The notes beneath the pieces are model-generated. The model made no database searches. It was given only the letters and a program-made list of their open reading frames with translations, and had not been told where the DNA came from. The translations under genes and the position numbers were made by a program. Source: Gautieria morchelliformis (taxonomy: Eukaryota > Basidiomycota > Agaricomycetes > Gomphales > Gomphaceae). Taken from it: a stretch of DNA of 64,000 nt. Position 1 is the first letter of the stretch. The number at the start of each line of letters is the position of its first letter. The DNA is taken from NCBI GenBank assembly GCA_015179125.1, contig WHVA01000479.1, positions 22,520 to 86,519 on the forward strand, written 5' to 3'. Positions 36,901 to 47,221 of the stretch are shown here, piece by piece.

Positions 36901-39169
36901 GTTGAAGTAGCTCTGGTTCCCGGCATCCGCCCTACTTCACTAATAGCCCCGTATGTGCTCCTAACGCCTCTTGGCAGAGGCAAGAAACGAATTTTGGACC
37001 CCGACCCGAATGGCCCGCCCATGCCCAGAAAGAAAGCGAAAACTAACCCATCTGGTCCCCCAGGCCATACATCGCCCGAGGTCTTGGTGAAAACTACCTC
37101 ATCTGGACGTCCAGCACAGAGACCTCCCTCATCACCAGAGGTCCCCGACCCGAATAGCTCGCCCGTGCCCAGAAAGAAAGCGAAAACTACCTTATCTGGT
37201 CCCCCAGAGCTAAGACGCCACACATTGCCCGAGGCCTTGGTGAAAACTACCTCATCTGGACGTCCACCACAGAGACCTCCCTCGTCACCAGACTCTGTGG
37301 CTGATGCCCTTAATGCATGTTCAGCTGCAGCGTTGAGCAACGGTCCAACGCCAGCTGCCTTTCCGGCCCGTGGCAGGACAGTTGTGCCCGTTGGCTCGTC
37401 ACAAAAATCTAAAGCTGTGACGGGCCATGATCCGAGGCGAGCGCCCCCTGTTCCACCTCGACAACTTGTGTCATCCCGATACGGAAAACCCCATCACTCT
37501 GCGAAGCGCAAGATTGTCTCATCAAGCCGCGAGTCTAGTGTTTCCAGGCCCGTCCCACCTCCTGCGCCACCAACTCAGGCTGCAGGGCCTTCGATTGTTC
37601 TAGATCAGACAAGTATTGTGGCAACGCTATCAAGCGTTCTGAAGGCCGAACAGGCGAAAACTACAGCGCTAGACAAATCACTGGAAAACGCTCGAGCTGA
37701 GATTACGGCGCTCAACATAACAGTCTCCCGTCTGAAGGAGGAGAACAGTGGCAGATACGTAGGCGAGTTGCGTAGGGAGATGGCACAGCTCAACAACGAG
37801 CTTGTAGAAGCAAAGGCGAAGAACGGGACATTTCTACACAGAATATCTTCTCTGACCGATGACCATGCCAAGATTACCGACTCGCTTGAAGGCTATAAGC
37901 ATCAGATCGTTGGTCTGGAGGAACAATTACGACACAGCCAGGCCGCTGTCGCAGAAAAAGAGCGATCTTTGGCTGGATTCGCCAACATCGCTGGTCTCAT
38001 CGGGTCAAGCATTCAAATGGCGCAGAACCCTGCGTCATCTTCGCATAGACAGTTGCAGCGCGTGGTACCTTCGTGTGGTGTACCATCGGACGTGCCTACA
38101 GGTCCGGCATCACAAAGGCCATTCCAACCGCAGTCATGGGTAACTTTATATTTGTCTTAGAATGTATGGCACATACTTACGCTTTCCCTAGCAGAGACCC
38201 TATGTACCTAGAGGACGAGGATTTGGTCCACGTCGTGGCATAGGACGATCAGGGCCAGGATTTAGCGAACGGGGACGTGAATATGGCTCGTCTCAACAGT
38301 TTCCTCATAAGCACGGTCACGTTTCCCACCAACCCTCTGAGCTTAACCATCGCGATGACGGGATGTCAGCAAAGAATCCCATGTATGACGATAAGAAAGA
38401 ACATGACGAATCTGACGCATTTGGACGTGGACGGTATCGCGAACGTGAACACCTTGATTATGCGACTGGGGGCGGATCAGGCGACCCGCGACGTCAAGGA
38501 TATCAGCATCCCCCACCACGGCGAGATCGACGTGTCACTGAGAGCAAAAGGCGCGACAGTTCCCGGCATGAACGATATGTCACTGACAGTGAACGAAGCG
38601 AAGACCACCGGCGTGACCGGTTTGAGGGTGACGAGGTTTCTGGAGATGAACGGCGTGAGCGGCGATTCTCCTGTAAGCCCGTGCATTCTGTGCAATGTTC
38701 TTGGATTCACATTTTCTGCATCACTAGCTGTACCTGCCCGACCGTACGACAATGTCGGTGACGGAGGATGGGCGTCGGTTCGTCAGGATGCTCTGGATTA
38801 TCGTGAAGATGATAGGGCGTCATGGTATGGTCCAGATACTAGCCCTCGCCGGTTCGAATCCGAAGGTATGCCGACTCAACTCTGCATTTATAGATCAGAG
38901 CTAATGTTTGTTTAGTCTCATCCTCGCCACATCAGCGCGGCATGAGAGACCATCGAGACCTTTCTAGACGTAGCAGCCCGGACTTAGGGTCCCCGTCAGA
39001 GTACCGCTATAGGGATGAACCAATGGATAACGAACTCATAGAGTACCAGGATGAGGAGATCGCCGACGAACCCGGCAGGGAAGAGCGTCAAGAAAGAGAG
39101 CCGTCTCTTGAAGAGCGGCTTGATCGAAGTACTACACCACCGTCGCAGGTCAACCCATGGGCAGAATGA
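33965..39169 (+). CDS. large JmjC-domain protein with zinc-finger and coiled-coil regions
   Basis: First exons resolved: 33965-34361, 34460-34561, 34610-34743, 34791-35212, then from 35261; later exons continue through 36550-38143 to the stop at 39169. The start (MPFEDRRRALMEQ) leads into a Pro run. The JmjC fold has TPLIIEGWHKRPEWN, then GTFTSAHKDLCGSFGHNLMC with the Fe-binding HxD (His-Lys-Asp), and PPRSCHQVVNKGG with the distal His, so the iron triad is complete. A Cys-rich segment follows (CDFCGADIFQSFFACSEC, then CCPSCYVEGRSCNCGSE, and later CQACNSGMC). Next come a repeated Lys/Pro/Ser region (two KRAAE..AVKSRAPVEPMQ copies; repeated PRKKAKT), a long coiled coil (about 37600-37960) and an Arg/Asp/Glu-rich tail ending NPWAE. 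A histone or protein hydroxylase/demethylase role is likely. The exon map between 35330 and 36550 is approximate. Confidence 0.8.
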
Positions 39170-39617
39170 CCGCTCATCTACGATATACCATATTTTTTTC
39201 TTGGGTCTTTTGTTGTTTTCACAGCATTTTCCTGTATTCTGCGTCCTCCTTTCTCTCTCTCTCTCTCTCAGTCAGCATGATGTAAAGCTTTGCATCCTCG
39301 ATGATCCTATATAAAGGCTTCCGTGTCACCCTGCCTATATTCTCAAGAATACATAAGTATCTGATAAAAAAAAACTCGAAAAAATAGTGAATTTCATGGA
39401 AAAACCATGCGCTTGTCATTATAAGTTCACGACAAAAACATCAAAAACACTTTCAACAAAATCCAATTTGTCGAATTTTGTAATAGATATATACTTACTG
39501 TACTGAGCTTGAGAATGCCATTTCGCGATGTATGCCGCGGAATTACATCGCGCAGCTTGAGCGTCTGCTACGGTACTCAACCACTACATAGCAAAGACTA
39601 AGTACTGGCGGCACACT
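39170..39617. other. intergenic with a TC microsatellite
   Basis: A (tc)9 tract lies at about 39252-39269, probably in the 3' UTR of the JmjC gene. The rest is AT-rich and holds the promoter of the V-ATPase gene. Confidence 0.6.
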
Positions 39618-40548
39618 ATGTCAGGGGCGCGTGAAACCCCATTCCCGACGAGGATGGCGTTGACCACCACCAAATTACGACTTAAGGGTGCACAGACAGG
39701 TCATTCCTTATTGGCAAAAAAGCGAGACGCACTCACGACAAGGTTTCGCGCGATCCTGCGCAAAGTCGATGAGGTGCCGTATGCTCATCTGCGACTGGGT
39801 GAGTTACTGGCTAATATATCCGACTTCTTGTCAGGCGAAACGAAAGATGGGGAGGGTAATGCAACTGGCGTCTTTCTCACTAGCAGAAGTGACGTATGCG
39901 ACGGGAGATATTTCGTACTTAGTGCAAGAGCAGGCCAAGACCGCTACCTTCAAAGTCAGGGCTAAGCAAGACAACGTATCCGGCGTTATTATCCCCGCGT
40001 TTGAGGCGGATCGGATCGCTGGCAATGGTGAGTCGCCAGTAGGAATCTGAACCATTTGCTTAATTTTGATTCTATAGATTTCAATTTGACCGGTCTTGGA
40101 CGTGGCGGGCAGCAAGTGTTACGTTCCAAGGAGGTGTACGCGAAGGCTGTGGAGACACTTGTGGAGTTGGCTTCGCTACAAACGGCATTTACGATTTTAG
40201 ATGAAGTTATCCGTGCAACCAACCGACGAGTCAACGCCATTGAGCATGTGGTCATCCCCAAACTCGACAACACGATCAAGTACATTATCTCGGAGCTAGA
40301 TGAAATGGACAGGGAAGAGTTCTTTAGGTGAGCAGTCTGTTGGGTCGTGACTGTGGCGATCAATATTTGTGCGCGTCTTCAGATTAAAAAAGGTGCAAGG
40401 GAAAAAGAAGCGAGATGCAGCAGTGGCGGAGGCGAAGCGAAACGCAGAACGAGAACCACAGGGAGAGCCGCCTGTAGCTTATGAAATGGAGGAGGAAAGT
40501 GCAGCAGGCGACCTGCTAAGCAGTAAGGATGATGATATCATTTTCTAA
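39618..40548 (+). CDS. VMA8: V-type ATPase subunit D
   Basis: Four exons (39618-39773, 39835-40027, 40078-40327, 40383-40548) give 254 residues, the family length. Family signatures: [66 protein letters not shown], then [38 protein letters not shown] and [15 protein letters not shown]. Subunit D is the central stalk of the V1 sector, turning within the A3B3 ring to couple ATP hydrolysis to proton pumping into the vacuole. The C-terminus is acidic and variable, ending DDDIIF. Confidence 0.96.
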
Positions 40549-40752
40549 TATCTTGGGACGCATTTCCGACGCTTTGCCCGTTCACACCATGTATCTCCAG
40601 CTTATACTCTCTCGAATAGTATAATATCGATTAGCCGTTTGCTTTCGATGTGTATTGCATGTCTTATCATGTGCGTATGAGAGGAACGCATAGATACATG
40701 AATAGGTTTTGATCAACGAGTGGAAGAAGAGGCCCATGATAGCAGAAAACAG

Positions 40753-41504
40753 TTACTAAAGGTAAAAAGTTAGATGACCGGATTAAGCACAGTAAGGAGA
40801 CTTGGACATACGTCAACCATCTCAACATCTCCATCACCCCGTTTGGCAGACGGCTGCTTCTTGCGGTCTTTCCTCTCCAAGATGGCACGCCTAAAGTTGA
40901 CAAAGAGGTCAGTCCCACAGCAGCTAAGAGGCCTCGCGAAAGTACCTATCCTTGTCCAGTTTGAGCGTCGTGATAACAACATTGCTGGGGTGAATACCAA
41001 TAGGAGCAGTTGCGCCGTTGGATTTGTCGCGTTGTACTCTGTCAACGTGGATGACCCATTTCTTGCGGTACACTTGCGTGACTTTGCCCTCCCGACCGGC
41101 ATACTTGCCCCTCACAATTCGTACCTCGTCATCCTTGCGAACAGGAATCGATCGGCACTTGACGTGTGCATGTCAGACCCTACTGATATACCATAAGAGA
41201 GGACGAGCCTAACGTTGTGCTTTCCACGGAGCTCTTTCGAGAGCGCAGAAGACATGATTTTGCGGCGGACAGAGGAGGGAGCATCGAAGTGGAGCTTCCG
41301 GCTCTTGCGCCGTGACGAGGCGAGGTCTAAGGACAAGAAAGCGAATCAGCATAAATACTACATAGTAAGAAGTGTCATCTGATGAGTGGTAGCGGCATCC
41401 ATCGATTTCCTGCAGACTCTTGCCAATCTTTCGGGAAAAGCCAACGGATAGCGACACGCTCAACAACACCATACGCAAAGCTTACCTGGGTTGAGTTTGG
41501 CCAT
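40753..41504 (-). CDS. RPL26: cytosolic ribosomal protein L26 (uL24)
   Basis: Minus-strand exons start with 41504-41486 (MAKLNP, splitting a codon). Then come [20 protein letters not shown] and [18 protein letters not shown], then [60 protein letters not shown] and [11 protein letters not shown], and a last coding exon [20 protein letters not shown] then [17 protein letters not shown]...[10 protein letters not shown] is the KOW region. The likeliest end uses an intron gtatgt...ctttag directly after the GAC of VEMVD, so that a TAA at 40755-40753 is the only codon of the last exon; without that splice the frame would run 10 residues more to 40770. The protein binds 25S/5.8S rRNA near the exit tunnel. 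Confidence 0.92.
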
Positions 41505-42840
41505 CGAGAACGTTGGCGTCGGTGAGTCTTGAGGGTTTGCGGATACACGGAAATTGCCGAGATGTCAAGTCAGCAACCGCGCGCTTTTTCGGTGGCACAA
41601 GGCAGCAAATCGAAGTTCTGATATCAGTTATAATCCATGTTCTGCCTTCTAGTCATCTGTCGGCTTATTACTTCACCACTTTGCTTAGTTAAAACTACAG
41701 ATGGGCTATCCCCAGATAAGACAACCTCTATGCGGACACCTTTCCTTCGGCTCTTGACATAACCGATTGCATTTAGGTTTGCCTAACTCCTGCCTGCTCA
41801 CTGCACTGGACCATAATACTACTGCCGAACGCGCCATTGCATGGTCCATGGATGGAACAATTTGGACTTGGGAAACGTGGTACAGTAACTGTGTACAGCC
41901 CACGCTTGTTTATGGACTGTATAGACGAACACCAAGTCTACACATTAGAAATAGTGTGAGTGAGATTTTAGTTTTTGCTAAGAAATACTAATTAGAGTCC
42001 GTACCGACAGTGTTATGTCAGTCAGTTGGGATATAGCTCATCTCTGAAAGCCGCCTCTGAACCCAAGCTTTGCGAACCGCAGGACGCTTGATGGTGAAGT
42101 ATGTTTCAGCCGCTGTGTCAGCTGGAAGTAGTCGGGCGTCGCAACGATATGCGACATATCCATATCAGGTTCAGATTCCTAGAACTCTGAATGGGGCTTG
42201 CCGGATGCGATCACCTGTCAGTGACACCGGGGGCGGGGCGGCCATGGCCCCTCGTACGAACCCAGGGACAGCCTGGCGGGCCTCCTCACGCATCTCCGAT
42301 GTGAGGGTGTCTAGCGAGATTCGAAGCGCAGTCAGCGCAACAGCCTCTGTGCCAAAGCACCGCTTGCCACTGCCGCTTGTTGCTGAGGCTGTGGTGATGT
42401 TCGTGTTGGATCTATGAGATATACCCAATGCGAATACTTTCGCTTTTTTGAGCAGGCCGAAGAATCAATGGGGGAGGATGCTGGGGCTGCTTGCCGTGCT
42501 CTGGCCATAGTATGCTGAACTCCATCGACATCCATTGTCCGTCTGATGTCCTGCACCGGAACCTGGGCGCTGCTTGTGGTTGGTTGCCATTAATCCCCTC
42601 ATTAACCCACCTTGTTTACCGGCATTAGGCATTTCAAACATATTTGTTGCTATGAAACCCGACCTTCTAAGGGGTTCGCAGTTCTATACATCTTGGTGCT
42701 TATCTTGTCGACACGACTTGTGCATGTTGAAAAATGTAGGTCAAATTGAATGGGTATTGCTATTTATATTCTGAATATCTATATGTGGGGCCACAAATTG
42801 TTTGAGGGGTGCCATTTCCACTGACCTAAGCCATCCCTAC
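41505..42840. other. intergenic, one unassigned minus-strand ORF
   Basis: Minus-strand frames at 42171-42533 encode MDVDGVQHTMARARQ, then SACSKKRKYSH, and in another frame RISLDTLTSEMREEARQAVP then FVRGAMAAPPPVSLTGD. They could be exons of a small hypothetical protein, but no intron of normal size joins them and no family is recognised. The plus-strand frame at 41767-41991 is also unassigned. The rest is probably the RPL26 promoter. Confidence 0.35.
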
Positions 42841-44978
42841 CTACAACATTACTATTCCAACCCCACGCCCCGCTCCAACGTCGCCTATTGCCTCCACGCC
42901 CGCCAGGGGCGCAGTTCGCCAATTGTAGAGGTAGTAGTTGAGTAACCCGTCTCCTGACCCGAACTGTCGGATATCGTGTTAGCAAAATCACATTATACTC
43001 ATGATGTTTAGGGCAAATGAGACAGAGGCTAAGCATATACCTTAAGGTCTTGTAAGAAATTGACGTTGTCCATAAGAGTGAGAGCATTGAAGACATCGAA
43101 TTTTGCCTAGGGTGCGTTACAAATTTCCGTGAAACAGCTCGGGAAGTATGTGAAGGTACCTGATCTGCAACGATGAGCGCGTCCTCAACGAGCTCTTGCA
43201 ACCGTTTTTTTAGTCGGCCGTCTTCCTCAGCGCCGGGAGAGAATACAATGTCAGTTGCGTAGTAAAACAGATACGCTGCCTCAAGGGTGGAATGCTTCAT
43301 GTTACCAATTATGGTCGAAGGGAGCGAATAAAACGAAAAAAAATCCGTGATCTTGTGTGTTTGTGGATCCTACCCGACATGATAGTCAGAGAGACTTATA
43401 CTTTTCGGGTCATGCTGCTCATACCTCTACGACATACGTCCATACAACTTGACCCTCACGTCTCCCTTTCCATGACCCAGGCGCGCGCTCACCCTTGCCT
43501 TTTCCACTGAGGAATTGGTGCCGAATCTCATCAAGCGTCATTACAGGTGCCATCCCGAACCGCTGCATGTATCGCGTAAATAAGTCTCCAACCTGTGGGA
43601 TGTCGCGGTCCTCTATCTCGCGCAGTCTGGCGGACGTGCGACTGAGGTGCGGCACGGTAGGGAGCTTGTTTGAGCGGATGAGGCGTGCCAGTGTCAAGTG
43701 CCTCGGGATATACGTGAACCTCACGTCCACGAGTTTGGGTACGTTAAGTGACCTGTGATAATACCTGGGAGACGTCTGCTGAATAAAGCTTTCCAGAGAC
43801 GTGAGATCCAGAGACGAACCGGCATGTGGAGATGGGGGTAGGTAGGACAACGCCTGCGGTATACAGAGCTTGGAATATGCCTTTCAAATGACATTGTCGT
43901 GTCACTTCCTTGATGAGAACAGGTGCAAGGCGTTTGGAACGGAGTTTCTTGTGTACGCAGAGATAATTAATTTCGCTCGCACGGAAGACGCTAAATAAAA
44001 TAAACATGCTTTGCGTGGTAGATCAGAAAATGAACCTCACTTCTGCCTGACCCGCACGGTTACGGGGATGCCAGAAATGAAGGCAACGAGCTTCTTATTC
44101 GACGTGACTCGTACACCGACGTGCCATTCTCGGTGATAACCAGGTGGTTTGAGGGCCCTACGCAACCATTTAAGATTATTCTATGACCCACGTAACATGG
44201 CTATCATGTAATTTCATGGCTGCGCACCATTCAAGGAATTCTGCAGTGTACTGGAAACGGAAAGCCGCATCGTCATCTTCGATATAATTTGCGGACAGAA
44301 GCTCATAGACTTCCTTGACCTGGATTGGGTCGTTCAAGTCTACAACACACCATTGGAAATCTTTTGGAAGAGGATATGGGTCTTGTCGAACCTCCTCCCG
44401 GGGTTTGGATGGCTCGATATATCCGTCGTCCAACGGGGGTCCCTCGCCTGCATAAGCTAATAAATAAATACAATATTTCCCTCAGAAACAGTGCGAACCC
44501 AGTTGAGGTACCGGTTGTGTCCCCCAAAACTACAGGATTGTTGTCAAAGAATTCAGGATTGAGCCATATGACACACCTTATGCTCTCCCATTTCCTTCCT
44601 ATTCTTTCCTCCAATACCAGCCTTGCCTTTAATAACATCTCCCACTTTTAATTGCTCAAGCGCCATCCTAACGTGAGCTTCGTCTGTTCCAGGGGCACCT
44701 TCGCCATGCTCGGCCTTGACCTTCTCCACGACTTGGTCAACAAGGGACTGAGGAATGGCACCTTGCGGCCGCAGAGCAGCTAAAGCTCGGGCAGCTTTAG
44801 ATTTCTTTTTCTTCTTCTTCTTGGACGATGAGGCGGATGCGGAAGCTTCCTGGGAGCCTCGTGCAGCCTGAGATTGTGGCTCCTCATCAGATGATTCGGA
44901 AGCAGTCAACACAACGGCATCAGCCTCTGTTGCATCTATGATTTCCTCAATACGAGCTCTTTCCTTGTGATGTGCCAT
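42841..44978 (-). CDS. NMT1: glycylpeptide N-tetradecanoyltransferase (N-myristoyltransferase)
   Basis: The start at 44978 opens [20 protein letters not shown], with a Ser/Ala and poly-Lys ribosome-targeting-like tail ([20 protein letters not shown]). Downstream exons give [153 protein letters not shown] and, at the end, [20 protein letters not shown] then GVGIVML with the conserved C-terminal carboxylate (stop 42841-42843). These are the diagnostic NMT blocks. The enzyme transfers myristate from CoA to N-terminal glycine of ARF, G-alpha and similar proteins. Several introns; apparently intact. Confidence 0.94.
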
Positions 44979-45216
44979 TGATTTTAGAAGAATGAAGACG
45001 AAAACGTAGCGCGTTCCAGATCGACACGTGACCTTATGACGCTCACTTTGTACAAATAAACCGCGACACGCGCGACACTTTCGAACTTTTTCAGAAAAAA
45101 CTCTTCAGGAAGGGTTGTAGCGACACGGGCAAGCGCGTGAGCGTCATAATATTTGTACAAAGTGAGCGTCATATGACCTATCTAATTTACTAGCTCGAGA
45201 CAAACTGCTTTTGAGC
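44979..45216. promoter_or_regulatory. divergent NMT1/SRPRB promoter with a perfect 23 bp inverted repeat
   Basis: The 238 bp between the two start codons hold the inverted repeat tatgacgctcactttgtaca (plus three bases) at 45035-45057, with its exact reverse complement at 45151-45173 and a 93 bp spacer. The arm motif gtgagcgtcata also has a partial extra copy just 5' of the right arm (45136-45149). It may be a pair of binding sites for a dimeric factor, or the ends of a tiny element. Confidence 0.8.
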
Positions 45217-47151
45217 ATGGAGGTTACTGAATCTCAAGCTCAGCAAGACCCGCCAGACCTTACCTTGGGTGTTCTTGAGCCACTAAACACCGTCCAGCAA
45301 TGTCATGCTTCGGAGGGTACAACCTCACAAGCTCAGGCTCAGCAAGACCCGCCAGACCTTACCTTGGGTGTTCTTGAGCCACCAAACACCATCCAGCAAT
45401 GTCATGCTTCGGAGGGTACAACCTCACAGTCTCAAGCTCAGCAAGACCCGCCAGACCTTACCATGGGTGTTCTTGAGCCACCAAACACCGTCCAGCAATG
45501 TCATGCTTCGGAGGGTACAACCACACAGTCTCAAGCTCAGCAAGACCCGCCAGACCTTACCTTGGGTGTTCTTGAGCCACCAAACACCATCCAGCAATGT
45601 CATGCTTCGGAGGGTACAACCGCACAGTCTCAAGCTCAGCAAGACCCGCCAGGCCTTACCATGGGTGTTCTTGAGCCACCAAACACCGTCCAGCAATGTC
45701 ATGCTTCGGAGGGTACAACCACACAGTCTCAAGCTCAGCAAGACCCGCCAGACCTTACCATGTGTGTTTTTGAGCCACCAGACACTGTCCAGCAATATCA
45801 TGCTTCGGAGGGTACAACCACACAGTCTCAAGCTCAGCAAGACCCGCCAGACCTTACCATGGGTGTTCTTGAGCCACCAAACACCGTCCAGCAATGTCAT
45901 GCTTCGGAGGGTACAACCACACAGTCTCAAGCTCAGCAAGACCCGCCAGACCTTACCATGGGTGTTTTTGAGCCACCAGACACTGTCCAGCAATATCATG
46001 CTTCGGAGGGTACAACCACACAGTCTCAAGCTCAGCAAGACCCGCCAGACCTTACCTTGGGTGTTCTTGACCCACCAGACACTGTCCAGCAATATCACGC
46101 TTCGGAGGGTACAACCACACAGTCCCAGACTGCAGCAACGTGGGAATCGGTGGGAACGACCCAGACAGTTGCACAGTTGACAATGCCGACGGCCATACTC
46201 GACTTTTCTTTTTGGGTCCCAATTCTAGGCTCACTCGCAGCAGCAGTGTTATTTATCCTAGGTTTGTATCCACCTGTTCTTTACATTCAAGCAGCTGACT
46301 TGGGTGCCGCAGTTTTCGCTCTGGCACGAAAAAGAAAATCCTCCCTTAAAGGCAATGCTGTCATGTTGACTGGGCCATCTGATGCGGGAAAAACGGCCAT
46401 CTACTGCAGTGTGAGTGACTTTAGAGGCAGGGCGATTACTCTCATCCTCACATCTGTGTCTGCAGCTAGTATATGAACGTGTACTACCCTCTCATACGTC
46501 GCTCCAGACCAATGCCTCTTTGATAACCCTGCCCTCATCCGAAAAAACGCCTCGGACTGTTCAACTTTTAGATGTCCCAGGGCACCCGCGCATCAGGAAC
46601 CAGTTTAAAGACCATATCGCTGAAGCAAAGGGTGTTATTTTTGTTGTGGACGCTAGCACGATAGCTCGTAATGGTGCTGCTGTTGCGGAGTGAGCATTTG
46701 GTTATTCCTTGATTGGTGGATCTTTTACCTCCCGAACAGGCACTTGCATCATATTCTTCACGCTCTGGCATCGCTACCGCCTTCGCATACACCCCCATCA
46801 CTCGTGATTCTGGCTCATAAATGCGATCTTCTTGCTACATCTTCGTCGAGTGCTGCCCTTGCTGTTTCACGAGTTCGTACAATTCTTGAACGTGAACTTG
46901 AGAATCGTAGAGCATCGCAAGCGGGTGGTGTCGGCGTTGGGCAGCTGGGCGAAGATGAGAGTGCTGATGCCGATTTAGGCGGTCTGGAGTGTTCAGGACC
47001 AGGGGGTGGAAGTTTTAAATTCAAGGAATGGGAAGGAGGGGAGATTGAGATTCTGGGAAGCTCAGTAAACGTCGATAGAGGGAGTATTGACCCTGAAAAG
47101 GCTCTAGATGGACTCGCTGGTTTCAGGCAATGGCTCCACGATTTACCATAA
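45217..47151 (+). CDS. SRPRB: signal recognition particle receptor beta subunit with repeated N-terminal extension
   Basis: Exons 45217-46410, 46466-46689 and 46740-47151 give 609 residues, about twice the usual length. Residues 1 to about 305 are nine tandem copies of a 33-residue unit (SQAQQDPPDLTMGVLEPPNT, then VQQCHASEGTTTQ). The family part follows: a membrane anchor (FWVPILGSLAAAVLFILGLY), a G1 P-loop GPSDAGKT (386-393), LLDVPGHPRIRNQF (G3, with the Pro-Gly-His typical of SR-beta) and LAHKCDL (G4, His replacing Asn). SR-beta is an ER-membrane GTPase that holds SR-alpha. The frame is open from repeats into the anchor with no intron or stop, so the fusion is real at DNA level. An internal start just before the anchor would give a normal-sized protein, but the first Met after the repeats lies about 15 residues from the anchor, so this is possible too. 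Confidence 0.9.
45241..46131 (+). repeat. 99 bp coding minisatellite, nine copies
   Basis: Units begin with cagcaagacccgcc at 45241 and every 99 bp thereafter to 46033. Two sequence types alternate: units with ccaaacaccgtccagcaatg and units with ccagacactgtccagcaata. The length is a multiple of three and stop-free in several frames on both strands, which explains the long shadow ORFs here. Confidence 0.97.
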
Positions 47152-47221
47152 CGCCTTGCATATGAATAGGTTCAGATATTAATGTATTTTTGACTATATA
47201 TCAGCGTGAACCAAAGTATCA

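Noticed and set aside
38850-38862. Perfect tRNA B-box-like sequence ggttcgaatcc
   Set aside because: Flanks do not form a T-stem, there is no A-box or cloverleaf upstream, and it lies inside the 3' exons of the JmjC gene.
45424-46098. Minus-strand 224-codon and plus-strand 291-codon ORFs over the SRPRB repeats
   Set aside because: The 99 bp unit is a multiple of three and free of stops in these frames, so long ORFs appear automatically. Only the frame joined to the GTPase domain is supported.
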